Under the pieces are notes generated by a model. The model saw nothing but the letters and a program-made list of their open reading frames with translations, was not told the origin of the DNA and searched no databases. Shown piece by piece: positions 41,866 to 51,752 of a DNA stretch of 64,000 bases. The position numbers and the translations under genes were made by a program. The stretch is from UBA668 sp038234785 (GTDB lineage Bacteria; Actinomycetota; Acidimicrobiia; Acidimicrobiales; Ilumatobacteraceae), in contig JBBQTC010000011.1 in assembly GCA_038234785.1 (NCBI GenBank), forward strand, positions 1-64,000, read 5' to 3'. The first letter of the stretch is position 1, and every line of letters starts with the position of its first letter.

Positions 41866-43239
41866 TCACGGGCAGCCGGGCTTGGCAGGGGAGGTGTGTG
41901 CAGGGTCGATCCGCATGTACGTGATCGGACCGGTCATGTTCACGCCCCAGGAGGTGATCTGGTAGAGGGCGTGGTTGTGCGAGATGATGTAGTACTCACC
42001 GCACTGGTTCAGGCTCTGGTTGCCGGGAGGCTGTGCGCCGTTGACACCCAGGTACGGGCTGCCGCTGTAGAACATGCCGAACACCTGGTTGGCAACCTGG
42101 GGCACCACGACCGGCACCGGGTTGGCCTCGCTGTAGTTCTCGGCGTCGTGCCAGCTGAACAGCACGTCGTAGGTCTGGCCGGGCCCGATGTCGATGGCGA
42201 ACTTCTCGTAGGAGAGGTCCTGGCCGGTGGGGCCGACGACGGGCTGGCCGTCACGGCCCACCACCCGGCCGTTGTTGCCGTGCGGGTGGAACGGGTAGGT
42301 CTCGGTGCCGACGTTGAGGTACCGGGCGACGCCGCCGTACTGGTGGACACCGCCGGGCACGTTCGGGGAGCTGAACGTCTGCGGGCGCACCTCGGCGAGA
42401 GCGCCGTAGGGCTGGTTGGGCAGCCAGCTCGCGCCGTTGTCGGCGATGCTGTCGGGGAAGCCTCGGCCGTTCACCAGCCAGTAACGGGGGTGGTAGTTGT
42501 CGAGGTTGTAGTTGCTGGTGCCGCCGGCGTCCTGCTTCTCGATCGCCTGGTTGAGGTACGGGTCGATCTCGGAGAGCAGCACGAGGAAGTCCTCGTCGTT
42601 GTAGGCACCGCCAGGGCGGCTGTTGTCCGTCGTCGTGAATTGGCTGTCGGCCGTGCCGTAGACGTAGTCGGCGTGACCGGCGGGACGCACGATGAGTGCA
42701 CCGAACAGGCCCATGCGGACCTGGACGTCGCCATCGGTACCCGACTCGTAGAGGAAGGTGCCGGGGTGGTCGGCGACGAAGCTGTACGTGATCGTGCCGC
42801 CAGGTGCCACTGAGTTGGTCAGCGAGCTGACGACGCCGCCGCCGTCGACCTCGGGATTGGCCGGCAGACCGTTCGCCATCACATCGTGCTGGCCCGGGAA
42901 CATGATCGACACCGCACGGCTCAAGGTGTTCTTGAGGGTGATGGTGACCTGCTGGTTCTGGTTCACGCACAGCACGGGGCTGGGGTGTTGGAAGTGGCCG
43001 CCGGCGATCTTGTAGCCGTACATGTAGGCCGTGTTCCCGTCGGGCAAGGTGATGTAGTCCTTGGCCGTCTCGAGATTGAAGGTGGGTCCGTCCGTGCAGA
43101 CCACGCCGACGCCGCCCGGTGCAGGGGGCACGGTGGCCGAGGCGGAGGGCACCCCGGTGACACCGATCATGCCGACGGCGCTGAGCGCGACGGCTGCGGC
43201 AATGACGAACCGCCGCCGGTGGGAAGTGAAGCGTTGCAT
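41866..43239 (-). CDS. exported multicopper-oxidase-like protein B (carries motif III/IV-type histidines)
   Basis: A 457-residue secreted cupredoxin-fold protein. The signal peptide (about 1-36) contains RRRFVIAAAVALSAVGMIGV. Domain 1 has the MCO scaffold (VTITLKNTLSRAVSIMFPGQ; HPGTFLYESGTDGDVQVRMG) with its copper histidines missing. The later domain has YPFHPHGNNGRVVGRDG (His318, His320, the HxHG of motif III). The C-terminus has CGEYYIISHNHALYQITSWG, a motif-IV-like HNH with Met435 but no Cys between the histidines. ATG 43239 follows GAGGT; the upstream open frame is 9 codons longer. It complements protein A, which has motifs I and II. Confidence 0.85.
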   Translation of the reverse strand: MQRFTSHRRRFVIAAAVALSAVGMIGVTGVPSASATVPPAPGGVGVVCTDGPTFNLETAKDYITLPDGNTAYMYGYKIAGGHFQHPSPVLCVNQNQQVTITLKNTLSRAVSIMFPGQHDVMANGLPANPEVDGGGVVSSLTNSVAPGGTITYSFVADHPGTFLYESGTDGDVQVRMGLFGALIVRPAGHADYVYGTADSQFTTTDNSRPGGAYNDEDFLVLLSEIDPYLNQAIEKQDAGGTSNYNLDNYHPRYWLVNGRGFPDSIADNGASWLPNQPYGALAEVRPQTFSSPNVPGGVHQYGGVARYLNVGTETYPFHPHGNNGRVVGRDGQPVVGPTGQDLSYEKFAIDIGPGQTYDVLFSWHDAENYSEANPVPVVVPQVANQVFGMFYSGSPYLGVNGAQPPGNQSLNQCGEYYIISHNHALYQITSWGVNMTGPITYMRIDPAHTSPAKPGCP

Positions 43240-43268
43240 CGTGATACCTCGTTCGTTCGCGTTCATGC

Positions 43269-44798
43269 TCAGGTGTTCGGCACGGTCTGGGCGGGCAGGG
43301 TTCCAGCGGGGTACACGTGGATCTCGGTGGCTTGGCCGCCGAGTCCCGTCGAGTCCGCCGTGTTGTCGTTGCGCTGGAGCGCACGGTTGTAAAGGAGGTA
43401 CGTGTCGTACACCCCCGGGCCCTGGTAGGCGGGGGCCTCGATGATGACGTCGAAGCTCTCACCGGCACCGATGTTGAAGGTGTGGGTGAAGTAGCTCGAG
43501 TCGGTCCCGTCTCGTCCCCGCAGCAGCGTGGCGTCACGGCCGACGACGTGCATCTTGATGCCGTCGATGGTCATCGCGCCCTCCTTGAAGCCGAGGTTCG
43601 AGAACCGCAGAGCGACCTGCTCGCCTGCGTTGCAGGTGATCAACGAGCTCAGCGGCTGGTACTGCAGGTGGTCCGCCCCGGCCGGGGGAACCAGGTCGCC
43701 GTTGACGTCGGTCTTGACCGGCATGTACGGGCGTGGCCACGGCGTGCCGAGGGCGAATGACTCCGAGCCAACCGCTCCGGTGCCGTTGCCGACCGGGATC
43801 GTGGCACCCTCGACCAGGGCGACCACCGTGCCGGCGCCCGACTGACCCCAGCCATCGGGGAAGGGGGCATTGGGTGCGATGGTGTCGGGGTAGCTGCGAC
43901 CGTTGAGCAGCGAGAAGTCGGGGTGGTAGTCGCTCCACTCCGGCAGCTGGATGTGGGCATCCGCCCAGTGAGCCTCGGCCCACACCTCGGAGAGGTGGAA
44001 GGCGAACTCACGCTGGTAGCCGGTCAAGCCGTTGCCGTCGTTGTAGAGGAACTTGGAGAAGCCACCCAGGCCGGCACCGGTCACGTTCTGGCGGGGACGG
44101 ACGAAGACGATGCCGTTCATGCCCATGTGCACGTGCTCGACGTCTTCCACGTGGCAGTGGTACATGTAGCTGCCGGGGTCACGGGGCCGGTAGATGTACC
44201 GGAACACCGTGCCGGCCGGCACCGAGACCGAGCCGGTGGGCTCGCCGTCGAAGAACGGGATCACGTTGCGGAAGCCGTGCCAGTGCAGCGTGTGGGCGTC
44301 GAACAGGTCGGGCCGCATCTCGAGGCCGAGGTTGGTGATGTCGACGACGAACTCCGTGGTGTGCACGTTGGCCGGGTCGACCTCGTTCACCCAGAACAGC
44401 GGTGCACTGTGCTGGGCCCGCTGCTTCTGCTCGTACCGCTGCACCGTGTCGAGGTCGGTGATGTTCCGGAACCCGAACACGTAGGTGGACAGGTCGACCG
44501 GTCCGCCGTCGCCGTTGAGCCCGCGCATCCCCTTGCCGACGCCCAAGGGGTCCGGGTGGTAGAAGCCGATCGGCGGGTCGTGCGGCAGGTCGATCCAGCC
44601 GTCGGTGCCCCCAAGGAACATGTAGTGCGTGGGGTCCGGATCGGCGAGCAGCGGGTCGGCGCCCGCCTTGGTGACCGAGAACGGGCTGAAACGCCGGTCC
44701 ACCGCCATCAGACCCACAGCCAGGATGGTCGATCCACCCGCCAGCCGGAGCAGTTCACGTCGGCCGAGTTGCGTCGACCCTTCCTTTTCGCTCGACAT
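43269..44798 (-). CDS. exported multicopper oxidase-like protein A (motif I and II-type copper ligands, Tat signal)
   Basis: A 509-residue protein. The N-terminus QLGRRELLRLAGGSTILAVG is a twin-arginine-type signal, consistent with folding before export with copper bound. HTLHWHGFRN (His172, His174) is MCO motif I. GSYMYHCHVEDVEHVHMGM (His214, Cys215, His216, His222, His224, Met227) sits at motif II and has the Cys/Met of a type 1 copper site. The later domains lack the HPxHLHG and second HCH motifs. The start is fixed by GGAGGAGACAAC before ATG 44798. It is followed by protein B after 29 bases. Confidence 0.88.
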   Translation of the reverse strand: MSSEKEGSTQLGRRELLRLAGGSTILAVGLMAVDRRFSPFSVTKAGADPLLADPDPTHYMFLGGTDGWIDLPHDPPIGFYHPDPLGVGKGMRGLNGDGGPVDLSTYVFGFRNITDLDTVQRYEQKQRAQHSAPLFWVNEVDPANVHTTEFVVDITNLGLEMRPDLFDAHTLHWHGFRNVIPFFDGEPTGSVSVPAGTVFRYIYRPRDPGSYMYHCHVEDVEHVHMGMNGIVFVRPRQNVTGAGLGGFSKFLYNDGNGLTGYQREFAFHLSEVWAEAHWADAHIQLPEWSDYHPDFSLLNGRSYPDTIAPNAPFPDGWGQSGAGTVVALVEGATIPVGNGTGAVGSESFALGTPWPRPYMPVKTDVNGDLVPPAGADHLQYQPLSSLITCNAGEQVALRFSNLGFKEGAMTIDGIKMHVVGRDATLLRGRDGTDSSYFTHTFNIGAGESFDVIIEAPAYQGPGVYDTYLLYNRALQRNDNTADSTGLGGQATEIHVYPAGTLPAQTVPNT

Positions 44799-44848
44799 GT
44801 TGTCTCCTCCGTCATCGTTCCTGGTGTTGTGCTGTTGTGTCTGCCGGC

Positions 44849-47800
44849 TCATGACACGGTCCCGCCGGTGAAGTTGTCGATGGTGGTCGTGCCGGTGCCG
44901 CTGAGTTGGACACCGATCCGGCCACCGCCGTTGATGAGGTAGGTCGGCCAGCCGGTGAGCGACACCGTGCCGAGCACGACGCCGTTCTTGTAGACCGTCA
45001 CCGTGCCGTCTGCCGAGGCCCGAGCTCCGAAGGAGTCGTTGGCCGCGAAGCTGACGGAACCGAGGGCGCCTCGCTGGACCGCCGGCAACCCGCCCTGGAC
45101 CGTCGAGACCGTGACCTGGCCGCCGGCCTGGTCGTAGTTGACGACGATCATCGAGCTGTTGCCGGTGGCGACCTTGAGCAGCAGAGCCTTGGTCGACACC
45201 GCTGCGTCCGGGGTGCTGGCAAAGGTGAACTGCACCTCTTGGTTGGCACCGAACGTGGTGGAGCGGCCACGGTTGTTGAGGTAGACCAGCGCCGGGTTGG
45301 TGCCCGATGCCGCACTGAGGGTGTTACCCGAGATGCTGTATCCACTGGCGCCTCCCGGCGCCCAGGTGCCACCGCCCGGGGTGGCCATTCCGAGGCCACC
45401 GGTGGTCGTGCGGTTGAAGTTGTCGATCAGCGGTGTGGTCGGGAAGATCACGGTGCCGGCGAACACTTCATCCGCTCCGATGTCGACCGGGTTGGATCGA
45501 GCCTGACGATCGATGTCATCGCCAGGAGCGTTGGTGCCCGTGAGGGAGGCAGCACCGACGTTCTCTGCCGGCGACGGTGACGCCAGGTGGTAGTTGCCGA
45601 GCAACTCCGGCGGCAGATCGAGGCTGACCAGGATCGCAGCGATGAAGTTGGGGTTCGTCCGCCAGGCGTTGAACGACACCACGGTGTCGTAGGGAGCCAC
45701 GACGTGGGGGTCGACACCGATCTGGTTGGCCGGCCCGAACAGGGACGTCGCGTTCCTGGCGCTCGCCGAGTACATCGAGTTGCTCAGGTTGAGCATGCCC
45801 GGCATGTCGGCCACGCCGGCATCCCAGACGTCGATGTCGCCGGGTCCGCCGGTGCCCAGGCCGGTGATCCCAGCGGGATCACGGGAGCCTGCACGGTTGT
45901 CCGAGAAGATGTTGTTGAACATCTTCGGCGTGCTGTACACGGGTGCCGTCGGCATGGTCGCATGGATCAGGTCGCTGTCCCGTGATGTCGACAAGCCTGC
46001 AGGAGCCGGGTCACCGGCACTCGTGAGTGCGGTCGCCGTGGTGATGTTCTTCATCACGGTGTTGTTGTAGAACAGGACGTTGGGCGTGTCGTTGAGCGCA
46101 ACGCCGCCACCCTCGTGGGTACTGACGTTGTTCACGATGATGTTGTCGAACACGTCCATCTGGAACCCGGTCGGGTTCGCAACGTTGCCCGGACCACCGG
46201 CCATGAGGAAGCGGAGACCGCCACCGTCGTCGTTGCCGAGGTTGGCCTGGATCAGGTTGCGACTGATCGTGACCGGGCCGCTGCCAGGCGACAGGCTCGT
46301 CGTGGCGGCAGGCAGGGTGCCGGCGATCATGATGCCGCCGCCCTCGTCGTAGGACCGGTTGAACCAGATGCGGTTGTGATCGATCACACCGTTGGGGCTG
46401 TAACCGTAGGCCGTGAGGCCACCGCCGTACTCTGCGGAGAAGTTACCGCAGATGTCGTTGTCGGCGACCCGGTAGTTGTCGGACCCGTTGAAGAGCCCGA
46501 TGCCACCGGCGAGGTTGGTGCCCGCGTTCTGGATGATGCGGTTGTGGGCGATGTTCACGTTCTCGTTGTGGTTCTCGGCCGCCGCCACGTCAGGGGTGCC
46601 GATGCGGATCGTGCCGAAGCCACCGCCGTTGTTCTGCACCATGTTGTTGGTGATCTGCAGGTTCTTGGCGTAGGAGTTGGCGAACACTGCGCCACCCTGC
46701 GTCTGGACGTTGGCCGGAAGCCCGGTGCTCCCACCGCCGATGGCGTTGAGGTTGCCCGGGAAGCCCTGCTGATCGCCGCCACGAATGTCGAAGCCGTCGA
46801 TGGCGCCGGTGAAGTCGGCCGTGAAGGCCCGAGCCTTGAGGTTCGCCGACAGGGGCGTTCCGTCGATCGGGTCGACGCCGTTGGAGGCGATGCCGAAGAC
46901 CGACACCACCGCACCGTCGTTGACGGTCTGGTTACCGCTCCAGACGATGCCGGCGATGGCGGTGTACCAGTTGGTCGCCGTCACGCCGTCGCCGCCGAAG
47001 GCACCGCCGTCGATGATCGAGCCCGGCACCGTCTCGGTGCCACGAACGCCACCGGGGCCGACGCCCTGGATCTTGATCGGGCTGTTGACGATCAGGTTCT
47101 CGTAGTAGGCGCCGCGGGGGTTGTTCCGCGGGTTGCTGAGATCCGGCGTACCGGGGTAGACCACCACCAGGTTCTGCTTCGTGCTGGCGCTGGTGGTGAT
47201 GCCGGCCTGAGCGGCGTCGATGGCGCTCTGGATGGTGGCGTAGGTGTGACCAGCACCGACCTCGAACAGGTTCGGCTGGTAGATGATGCCACTCGATGCC
47301 GTGCTGGCGTTGCCACCACCGAAGTTGTCGAAGCGAGTGGTCGAGCTGAAGAGGCTCGACGAGGCGAGTCCGATCCGCCCGCCGCCGCTGGCGAGGCTCG
47401 ACGACCACCCGAGGCCCACCACGTTGACGGGCGCCCCGAGGGCCACGCCGTCCACGTAGACGGTGACATCACCGTTCGAGCTGGCGCGGGCACCGAACTT
47501 GTGTCCCATGCCCACCACGACGTTGTAGGTGGCCCTGGTCACTGCCGTCTGGTTGTGGACCAGGGTCTGGAGCTGGACGTTCGAGCCCGTCCGCAGGATG
47601 CGGATACCCTGATCCATGATGCCTGTCGAGCCCGAATAGTCGGTCGCCTTCAGGTCGACCGACTGGGCCACGTTCGACGCCGACGTGATGGTGGCATAGG
47701 CCTCCTGGTCAGCTCCGAAGCTCGTGGTCCAGTAGGCGCCCAGGATCCAGTTGCTGAAGAACTGGTGGTCGAAGCGAAGGGTACCGCTGTTCTGACTGAC

Positions 47801-50800
47801 CCGAGAAGAGGTCACGGACCAGTTCGGACCGTTGCCGCTCAGCAAGGGGAACGTGTCGAGCACGGGGGTGCTCGGGAAGGGGGCGGCCGTGGATCCACGC
47901 AGGACGTGGAAGGTGAGACCGTTCACCGTGGAGACCGAGTAGTTGTTGGTGACCAACAGCTGCTGCGGTCCGGCCGGCACGCCGCTCCCGATGTGGAAGG
48001 TGATCGCCGTGTCGCTCCACGACGTGGTCGGAACTGCCGTGCCACCGAGGGTCACGCTGCCGGTGCCCTTGACGGCGCCGAAGCCAACACCCTGGATCGT
48101 GATGTCACCGGTGTCGTTCACGTACGGCTTGTCCACTGCGAACAGCTGCGGCGTGATCGGACTGACGTTGCACTGCACGGTGATGGCCTGACCGCCAGGG
48201 ACCTGCACGACCACACCCACCTGGGTGGGTGCGAGGTCAGCAGGGATCAACACGCCGGGAAGCGCCTCGAACTCCGCCGCGATGGTGCGGTAGTCCGGCT
48301 TGTAGTTCGCGTTCAGCGATCCGGGCTGGCCGGGGTCGTTGCCGACGAAGCTGTAGACGTTGGCGCACACACCCGACGGGGTGGGGCAGTTGATGCGGTT
48401 GGTCGACGGCATCAGCACGTCGAACAGGCCGCCGTAGTCCGACTCGGTGTTGTAGACGAGCCGGTTCTTGAAGTCGTAGATGCCGACCGGGGCGAACGGC
48501 ACGCCGGCCTTCTCGCCGTAGTTGATTTGCTTGGGATCGCTCGAGAAGTTGAGGTCGTCGACGACCAGGCCCCAGAAGCGGCCGGGGATCGGCACGTCGG
48601 TGAAGACGTTGAACGTGGGCACGATCGAGCGGCCGTTGTTGAGCGTCACCAGCTTGGTGTTGCACAACGGGGTGGCCTGGCCCTCGTAGGGCGAGCCGCC
48701 GATGTCGTTGAACGTCGCGTTGTCGGTCGGTGTGGAAGCCGGAACCGACACACCTACGGGCAAACCGTTGACCCCGGTACCCACCCGTGCGGGATAGTTG
48801 TTGGCGCCGATGCCGGCGTTGTCCACGATGTGGAGCGGGCCGACGCAGGCGGGCGGCGGGAAGGCCGGGACGAAGTTGTCACCGTTGCCGATGTTGATGT
48901 CCTCTTCACGAGTGAAGTTGTAGAGAGGCTTGTTGTGGACCGGATCGTTCGGCATCTCGACATGGACCAGGTAGTCCTGGCCACCCGCGAGCGGCGTGTC
49001 GTCCGGGCTGCTGCCGTCGGTGCACAGGCCCGTGCCGGCGTCGAACGGGAAAGCCGGATCCTGGCAGCCACCACCGAAGCCGTAGTTGCCGTCGACGGTG
49101 GAGAAGCCGTTCTGGAACTGGGTGCCCATCAGCGGGGCCTCGAGGCAGTCGGTCATGCCCAGATCGGCTTCGGTCTTCCCACCCGAATTCGGAACGATCT
49201 TCCTCGGATTGGTGATCTGCTGCTTGTCGGGATAGGTCAGCTCGTTGCCATCGACATCACGGGGGATGCAGATGCCGTCGCCGTTCTTGCCCGGCATCTC
49301 CCAGGTCTCGGTGACGTAGTTGTTCAACAGGTTGCCCTGGGCGTAGGAGCCGTCGGCAGCGAGCTCGTAGAGGCCGGCAGCGTCGCACGGCACTCCCACA
49401 TTCGTGCCGCAGTCGATCGGAGCGTAGAGGTCGACGGTCAGGCCGGACACGCCGGGCTGCCAGTCCTCGACCGCTGCATAGCGGGGGTCGAGCTCGTTGC
49501 GGGTGGTGTCGTAGGACACCGTGCCGACGATGCCGCCGTTGCGGGGGTCAGCGCCATTGGTGACACCGGCCGGGTCGTAAGAGTGCACGCCCCAGTCCAT
49601 CGTGCCGCTGAGGCCGATGATCGGGAGCACGCTCACATCCACGCCGGCGCCCTGCACAGTGGTCGGGGTTGGCTGGTTGTCGGCCTGGTAGGTGACGCCG
49701 GTGGTGTAGTAGAGGTCGTTGTAGGCCTCCAGCACCAGCCACTGCGTCATCGGGTAGGCACTCTCCAAGTAGTAGTAACCGCAGGGATCCGTGCCCACGA
49801 CCGTGGTACCACGATCCATCAGCGTGTTGTCACGGCGGCGCAGGGTGAGCGTGTAGTTGGGGACACCCAACTCGCCCTCACCGACGTCCGGGCAACCGTT
49901 GCCGTTGGTGTCGGTCCAGTCCATCTTGCCGTTGCGGTTGGTGTCGTTGAACACGTAACCGCTGTAGACCGTCCACCAGTCCTGCAACGGAACGAGGCCC
50001 ATGTCGACCTGCTCGCCGTTGACGATCGTGACGTTCTGCAGGTCGAGGATGTAGTCCTGGGGGTCGTCCCAGTACGTGACGGTGTACAAGCCATCGGGCA
50101 CGTGCTTGATGGTGAACTTGCCGTTGGCGTCGGCCTGGCCGGTCCACACCATCGTGTCGCCGTTGTTGAGGTCGGTCAGCGACACCCATGCGCCGCCGAG
50201 GGGCTTGTCGAGCTTGCCGCCGCCGAGGCCGCCCCAGATCTCGCCGGTCTGAGTGGTGCCGCCGTTGGTGGGCACGTAGATCTTGACCGCCTCGACGATG
50301 CCGGTGATGCTGCCGGCGGAGGTACCGTCGACGCCGTGCTGATCGACTCCCTGGTCGTCGTAGGGGTGGTGGGTCTCGGGGGTGTAGCCGAAGATGATGG
50401 CCGGGAAGGGTTCACCGGCAACGGTGAACTCGGTGTCGAGACCGGTCACCCCCTCCATGATCCATGAGTCCCAGTCGTGGTTGCCCTCGAGCGTGGTGGT
50501 CTGGATGAAGTTGGAGCCGTCCGGCGGGGTCACCGAAAGGGTGAACCGGTTGGTGCCGAGGTCGGGGATCTTGATCTTGCCTTCGATGGCAGCAGTGGAA
50601 GGCACCTCGGTGCTCCCGCCCGCGATCTGCGCGTTGCTGGGGAACGGAGGATGGCTGGAGTTCCACGGGAGGTAGGTGAGACCGCTGGGGTCGCCCTGGT
50701 CGTTCACGGTCGGGCAGCGACCATCGGCGTCGGGTGCCGTCATGCCGAGGTCGACACCGCCGTCGACCACGTAGCAATAGCTGAGGCAGACGCCGTTGCC

Positions 50801-51541
50801 GCAGAGCGGCCCGCCGAAGACGTCAGTGGTGACGGTGCCGAGCGTGTCCTTGACCAGACCGGTGAAGCCGGCCAGGCCGTGCTCGGCTGGAAGGTCCGGC
50901 CCGCTGTTGACCGGGGAGATGTCCTCGAACACCGCGGCCTGGATCATTGCGGTCGGCAGGCCGGGATCGGTCGACGACATGAGCACGGTGACCATGTCGG
51001 TGTCGGACAGGGGCATCGTGAAGTGTGCGCCATCGAGCTTGTAGCCGTCGGCGAGCACGGAGATGAGGTAGCGACCGTCGGGGAGGTTGAATCCTCCGCC
51101 GGCGAAGTCGGTGTCGGTGCCCTGGGTCACAACAGGGCTGGAACTGGCGACACCCATCGACGTCCACTTGCAGGAGCTCGCCTTGTCGGGGAACGTCGAG
51201 AAGCCTTGGTAGTTCGGATCCTCGGGGGAGCAACCGTCGGCTGGCTCTCGCTGCCCGTTGGTCCCCGTGTTGTCGAGGTTGATCACGTACTTGAAGGACG
51301 TGATCGGCGTCGTGCCGTCGTCGCTCTTCACTTGGAAGTTCGCCGAACTCAGTGAGTTCACCGCGGCTGCCGACACGATCTTGGAGGATCCGACCTGGAG
51401 GGTCATCACCATCGACAAGACCATCGCCAGCACGGCGAGCATCGCCGGTCGGTTGGCACGCCGAAGCGCACGCCCCCTCTTCCCGTCCGTCATATCAACC
51501 GTCGCAACACCAAAGCTGCGCACTGCCGAATCATCCCGCAT
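44849..51541 (-). CDS. giant secreted multidomain surface protein (SdrD-B-like, IPT, LamG-like, beta-helix)
   Basis: A 2230-residue exported protein. The signal region (about 25-60, PAMLAVLAMVLSMVMTLQVG) is followed by prealbumin/SdrD-B-like modules (about 440-720: GAWVSLTDLNNGDTMVWTGQ; GYVFNDTNRNGKMDWTDTNG, Ca-binding-like). An IPT/TIG domain (about 1125-1205) and a LamG-like domain (about 1220-1410) come next. A right-handed beta-helix (about 1430-2025) has TYATIQSAIDAAQ and many NxxxxNxGGG turns, and a second LamG-like domain (2035-2230) ends the protein. ATG 51541 has GAGGAG eight bases before it. It leads the cupredoxin run and is probably a scaffold or cell-surface matrix protein. No catalytic motif is seen. 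Confidence 0.88.
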   Translation of the reverse strand: MRDDSAVRSFGVATVDMTDGKRGRALRRANRPAMLAVLAMVLSMVMTLQVGSSKIVSAAAVNSLSSANFQVKSDDGTTPITSFKYVINLDNTGTNGQREPADGCSPEDPNYQGFSTFPDKASSCKWTSMGVASSSPVVTQGTDTDFAGGGFNLPDGRYLISVLADGYKLDGAHFTMPLSDTDMVTVLMSSTDPGLPTAMIQAAVFEDISPVNSGPDLPAEHGLAGFTGLVKDTLGTVTTDVFGGPLCGNGVCLSYCYVVDGGVDLGMTAPDADGRCPTVNDQGDPSGLTYLPWNSSHPPFPSNAQIAGGSTEVPSTAAIEGKIKIPDLGTNRFTLSVTPPDGSNFIQTTTLEGNHDWDSWIMEGVTGLDTEFTVAGEPFPAIIFGYTPETHHPYDDQGVDQHGVDGTSAGSITGIVEAVKIYVPTNGGTTQTGEIWGGLGGGKLDKPLGGAWVSLTDLNNGDTMVWTGQADANGKFTIKHVPDGLYTVTYWDDPQDYILDLQNVTIVNGEQVDMGLVPLQDWWTVYSGYVFNDTNRNGKMDWTDTNGNGCPDVGEGELGVPNYTLTLRRRDNTLMDRGTTVVGTDPCGYYYLESAYPMTQWLVLEAYNDLYYTTGVTYQADNQPTPTTVQGAGVDVSVLPIIGLSGTMDWGVHSYDPAGVTNGADPRNGGIVGTVSYDTTRNELDPRYAAVEDWQPGVSGLTVDLYAPIDCGTNVGVPCDAAGLYELAADGSYAQGNLLNNYVTETWEMPGKNGDGICIPRDVDGNELTYPDKQQITNPRKIVPNSGGKTEADLGMTDCLEAPLMGTQFQNGFSTVDGNYGFGGGCQDPAFPFDAGTGLCTDGSSPDDTPLAGGQDYLVHVEMPNDPVHNKPLYNFTREEDINIGNGDNFVPAFPPPACVGPLHIVDNAGIGANNYPARVGTGVNGLPVGVSVPASTPTDNATFNDIGGSPYEGQATPLCNTKLVTLNNGRSIVPTFNVFTDVPIPGRFWGLVVDDLNFSSDPKQINYGEKAGVPFAPVGIYDFKNRLVYNTESDYGGLFDVLMPSTNRINCPTPSGVCANVYSFVGNDPGQPGSLNANYKPDYRTIAAEFEALPGVLIPADLAPTQVGVVVQVPGGQAITVQCNVSPITPQLFAVDKPYVNDTGDITIQGVGFGAVKGTGSVTLGGTAVPTTSWSDTAITFHIGSGVPAGPQQLLVTNNYSVSTVNGLTFHVLRGSTAAPFPSTPVLDTFPLLSGNGPNWSVTSSRVSQNSGTLRFDHQFFSNWILGAYWTTSFGADQEAYATITSASNVAQSVDLKATDYSGSTGIMDQGIRILRTGSNVQLQTLVHNQTAVTRATYNVVVGMGHKFGARASSNGDVTVYVDGVALGAPVNVVGLGWSSSLASGGGRIGLASSSLFSSTTRFDNFGGGNASTASSGIIYQPNLFEVGAGHTYATIQSAIDAAQAGITTSASTKQNLVVVYPGTPDLSNPRNNPRGAYYENLIVNSPIKIQGVGPGGVRGTETVPGSIIDGGAFGGDGVTATNWYTAIAGIVWSGNQTVNDGAVVSVFGIASNGVDPIDGTPLSANLKARAFTADFTGAIDGFDIRGGDQQGFPGNLNAIGGGSTGLPANVQTQGGAVFANSYAKNLQITNNMVQNNGGGFGTIRIGTPDVAAAENHNENVNIAHNRIIQNAGTNLAGGIGLFNGSDNYRVADNDICGNFSAEYGGGLTAYGYSPNGVIDHNRIWFNRSYDEGGGIMIAGTLPAATTSLSPGSGPVTISRNLIQANLGNDDGGGLRFLMAGGPGNVANPTGFQMDVFDNIIVNNVSTHEGGGVALNDTPNVLFYNNTVMKNITTATALTSAGDPAPAGLSTSRDSDLIHATMPTAPVYSTPKMFNNIFSDNRAGSRDPAGITGLGTGGPGDIDVWDAGVADMPGMLNLSNSMYSASARNATSLFGPANQIGVDPHVVAPYDTVVSFNAWRTNPNFIAAILVSLDLPPELLGNYHLASPSPAENVGAASLTGTNAPGDDIDRQARSNPVDIGADEVFAGTVIFPTTPLIDNFNRTTTGGLGMATPGGGTWAPGGASGYSISGNTLSAASGTNPALVYLNNRGRSTTFGANQEVQFTFASTPDAAVSTKALLLKVATGNSSMIVVNYDQAGGQVTVSTVQGGLPAVQRGALGSVSFAANDSFGARASADGTVTVYKNGVVLGTVSLTGWPTYLINGGGRIGVQLSGTGTTTIDNFTGGTVS

Positions 51542-51670
51542 AGCCCGTCTCCTCATTCGAGATGGCAGAGAGCTTCGTGACCGCTCCCTACCCCGTCCTA
51601 GGGGATTAAGACTTGGGGACCTTTCAGAATTCTTTCTTTCTACATTTCAGTTCGGACCGTTGTGGCAACG

Positions 51671-51697
51671 TTGACCGGCGTTGATCATTCGTTGATC
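51671..51697. promoter_or_regulatory. helically phased TTGAYC direct repeats upstream of the giant gene
   Basis: TTGACC (51671-51676), TTGATC (51681-51686) and TTGATC (51692-51697) repeat at 10 and 11 bp (GATCAA on the coding strand), about 130 bp before the giant gene's ATG. SARP-type regulators bind direct repeats of this spacing, and a SARP gene lies immediately upstream. The stretch 51542-51752 has no gene, is unusually AT-rich, and is the probable promoter and 5' UTR. Confidence 0.5.
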
Positions 51698-51752
51698 AAG
51701 AACCAATCAAACGTCAAGCAACCGTAAAGACGCAGGCCCGAATGTGACGGTT

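Noticed and set aside
38705..41965. 1086-codon open frame on the plus strand
   Set aside because: It is antisense shadow of the large cupredoxin gene, a product of high GC at third positions, with no recognisable fold.
46115..50467. 1450-codon open frame on the plus strand
   Set aside because: It is antisense to the giant surface-protein gene. Composition is Arg/Val/Gly-rich shadow sequence with no domain, and the minus frame has signal peptide, ribosome-binding site and clear modules.
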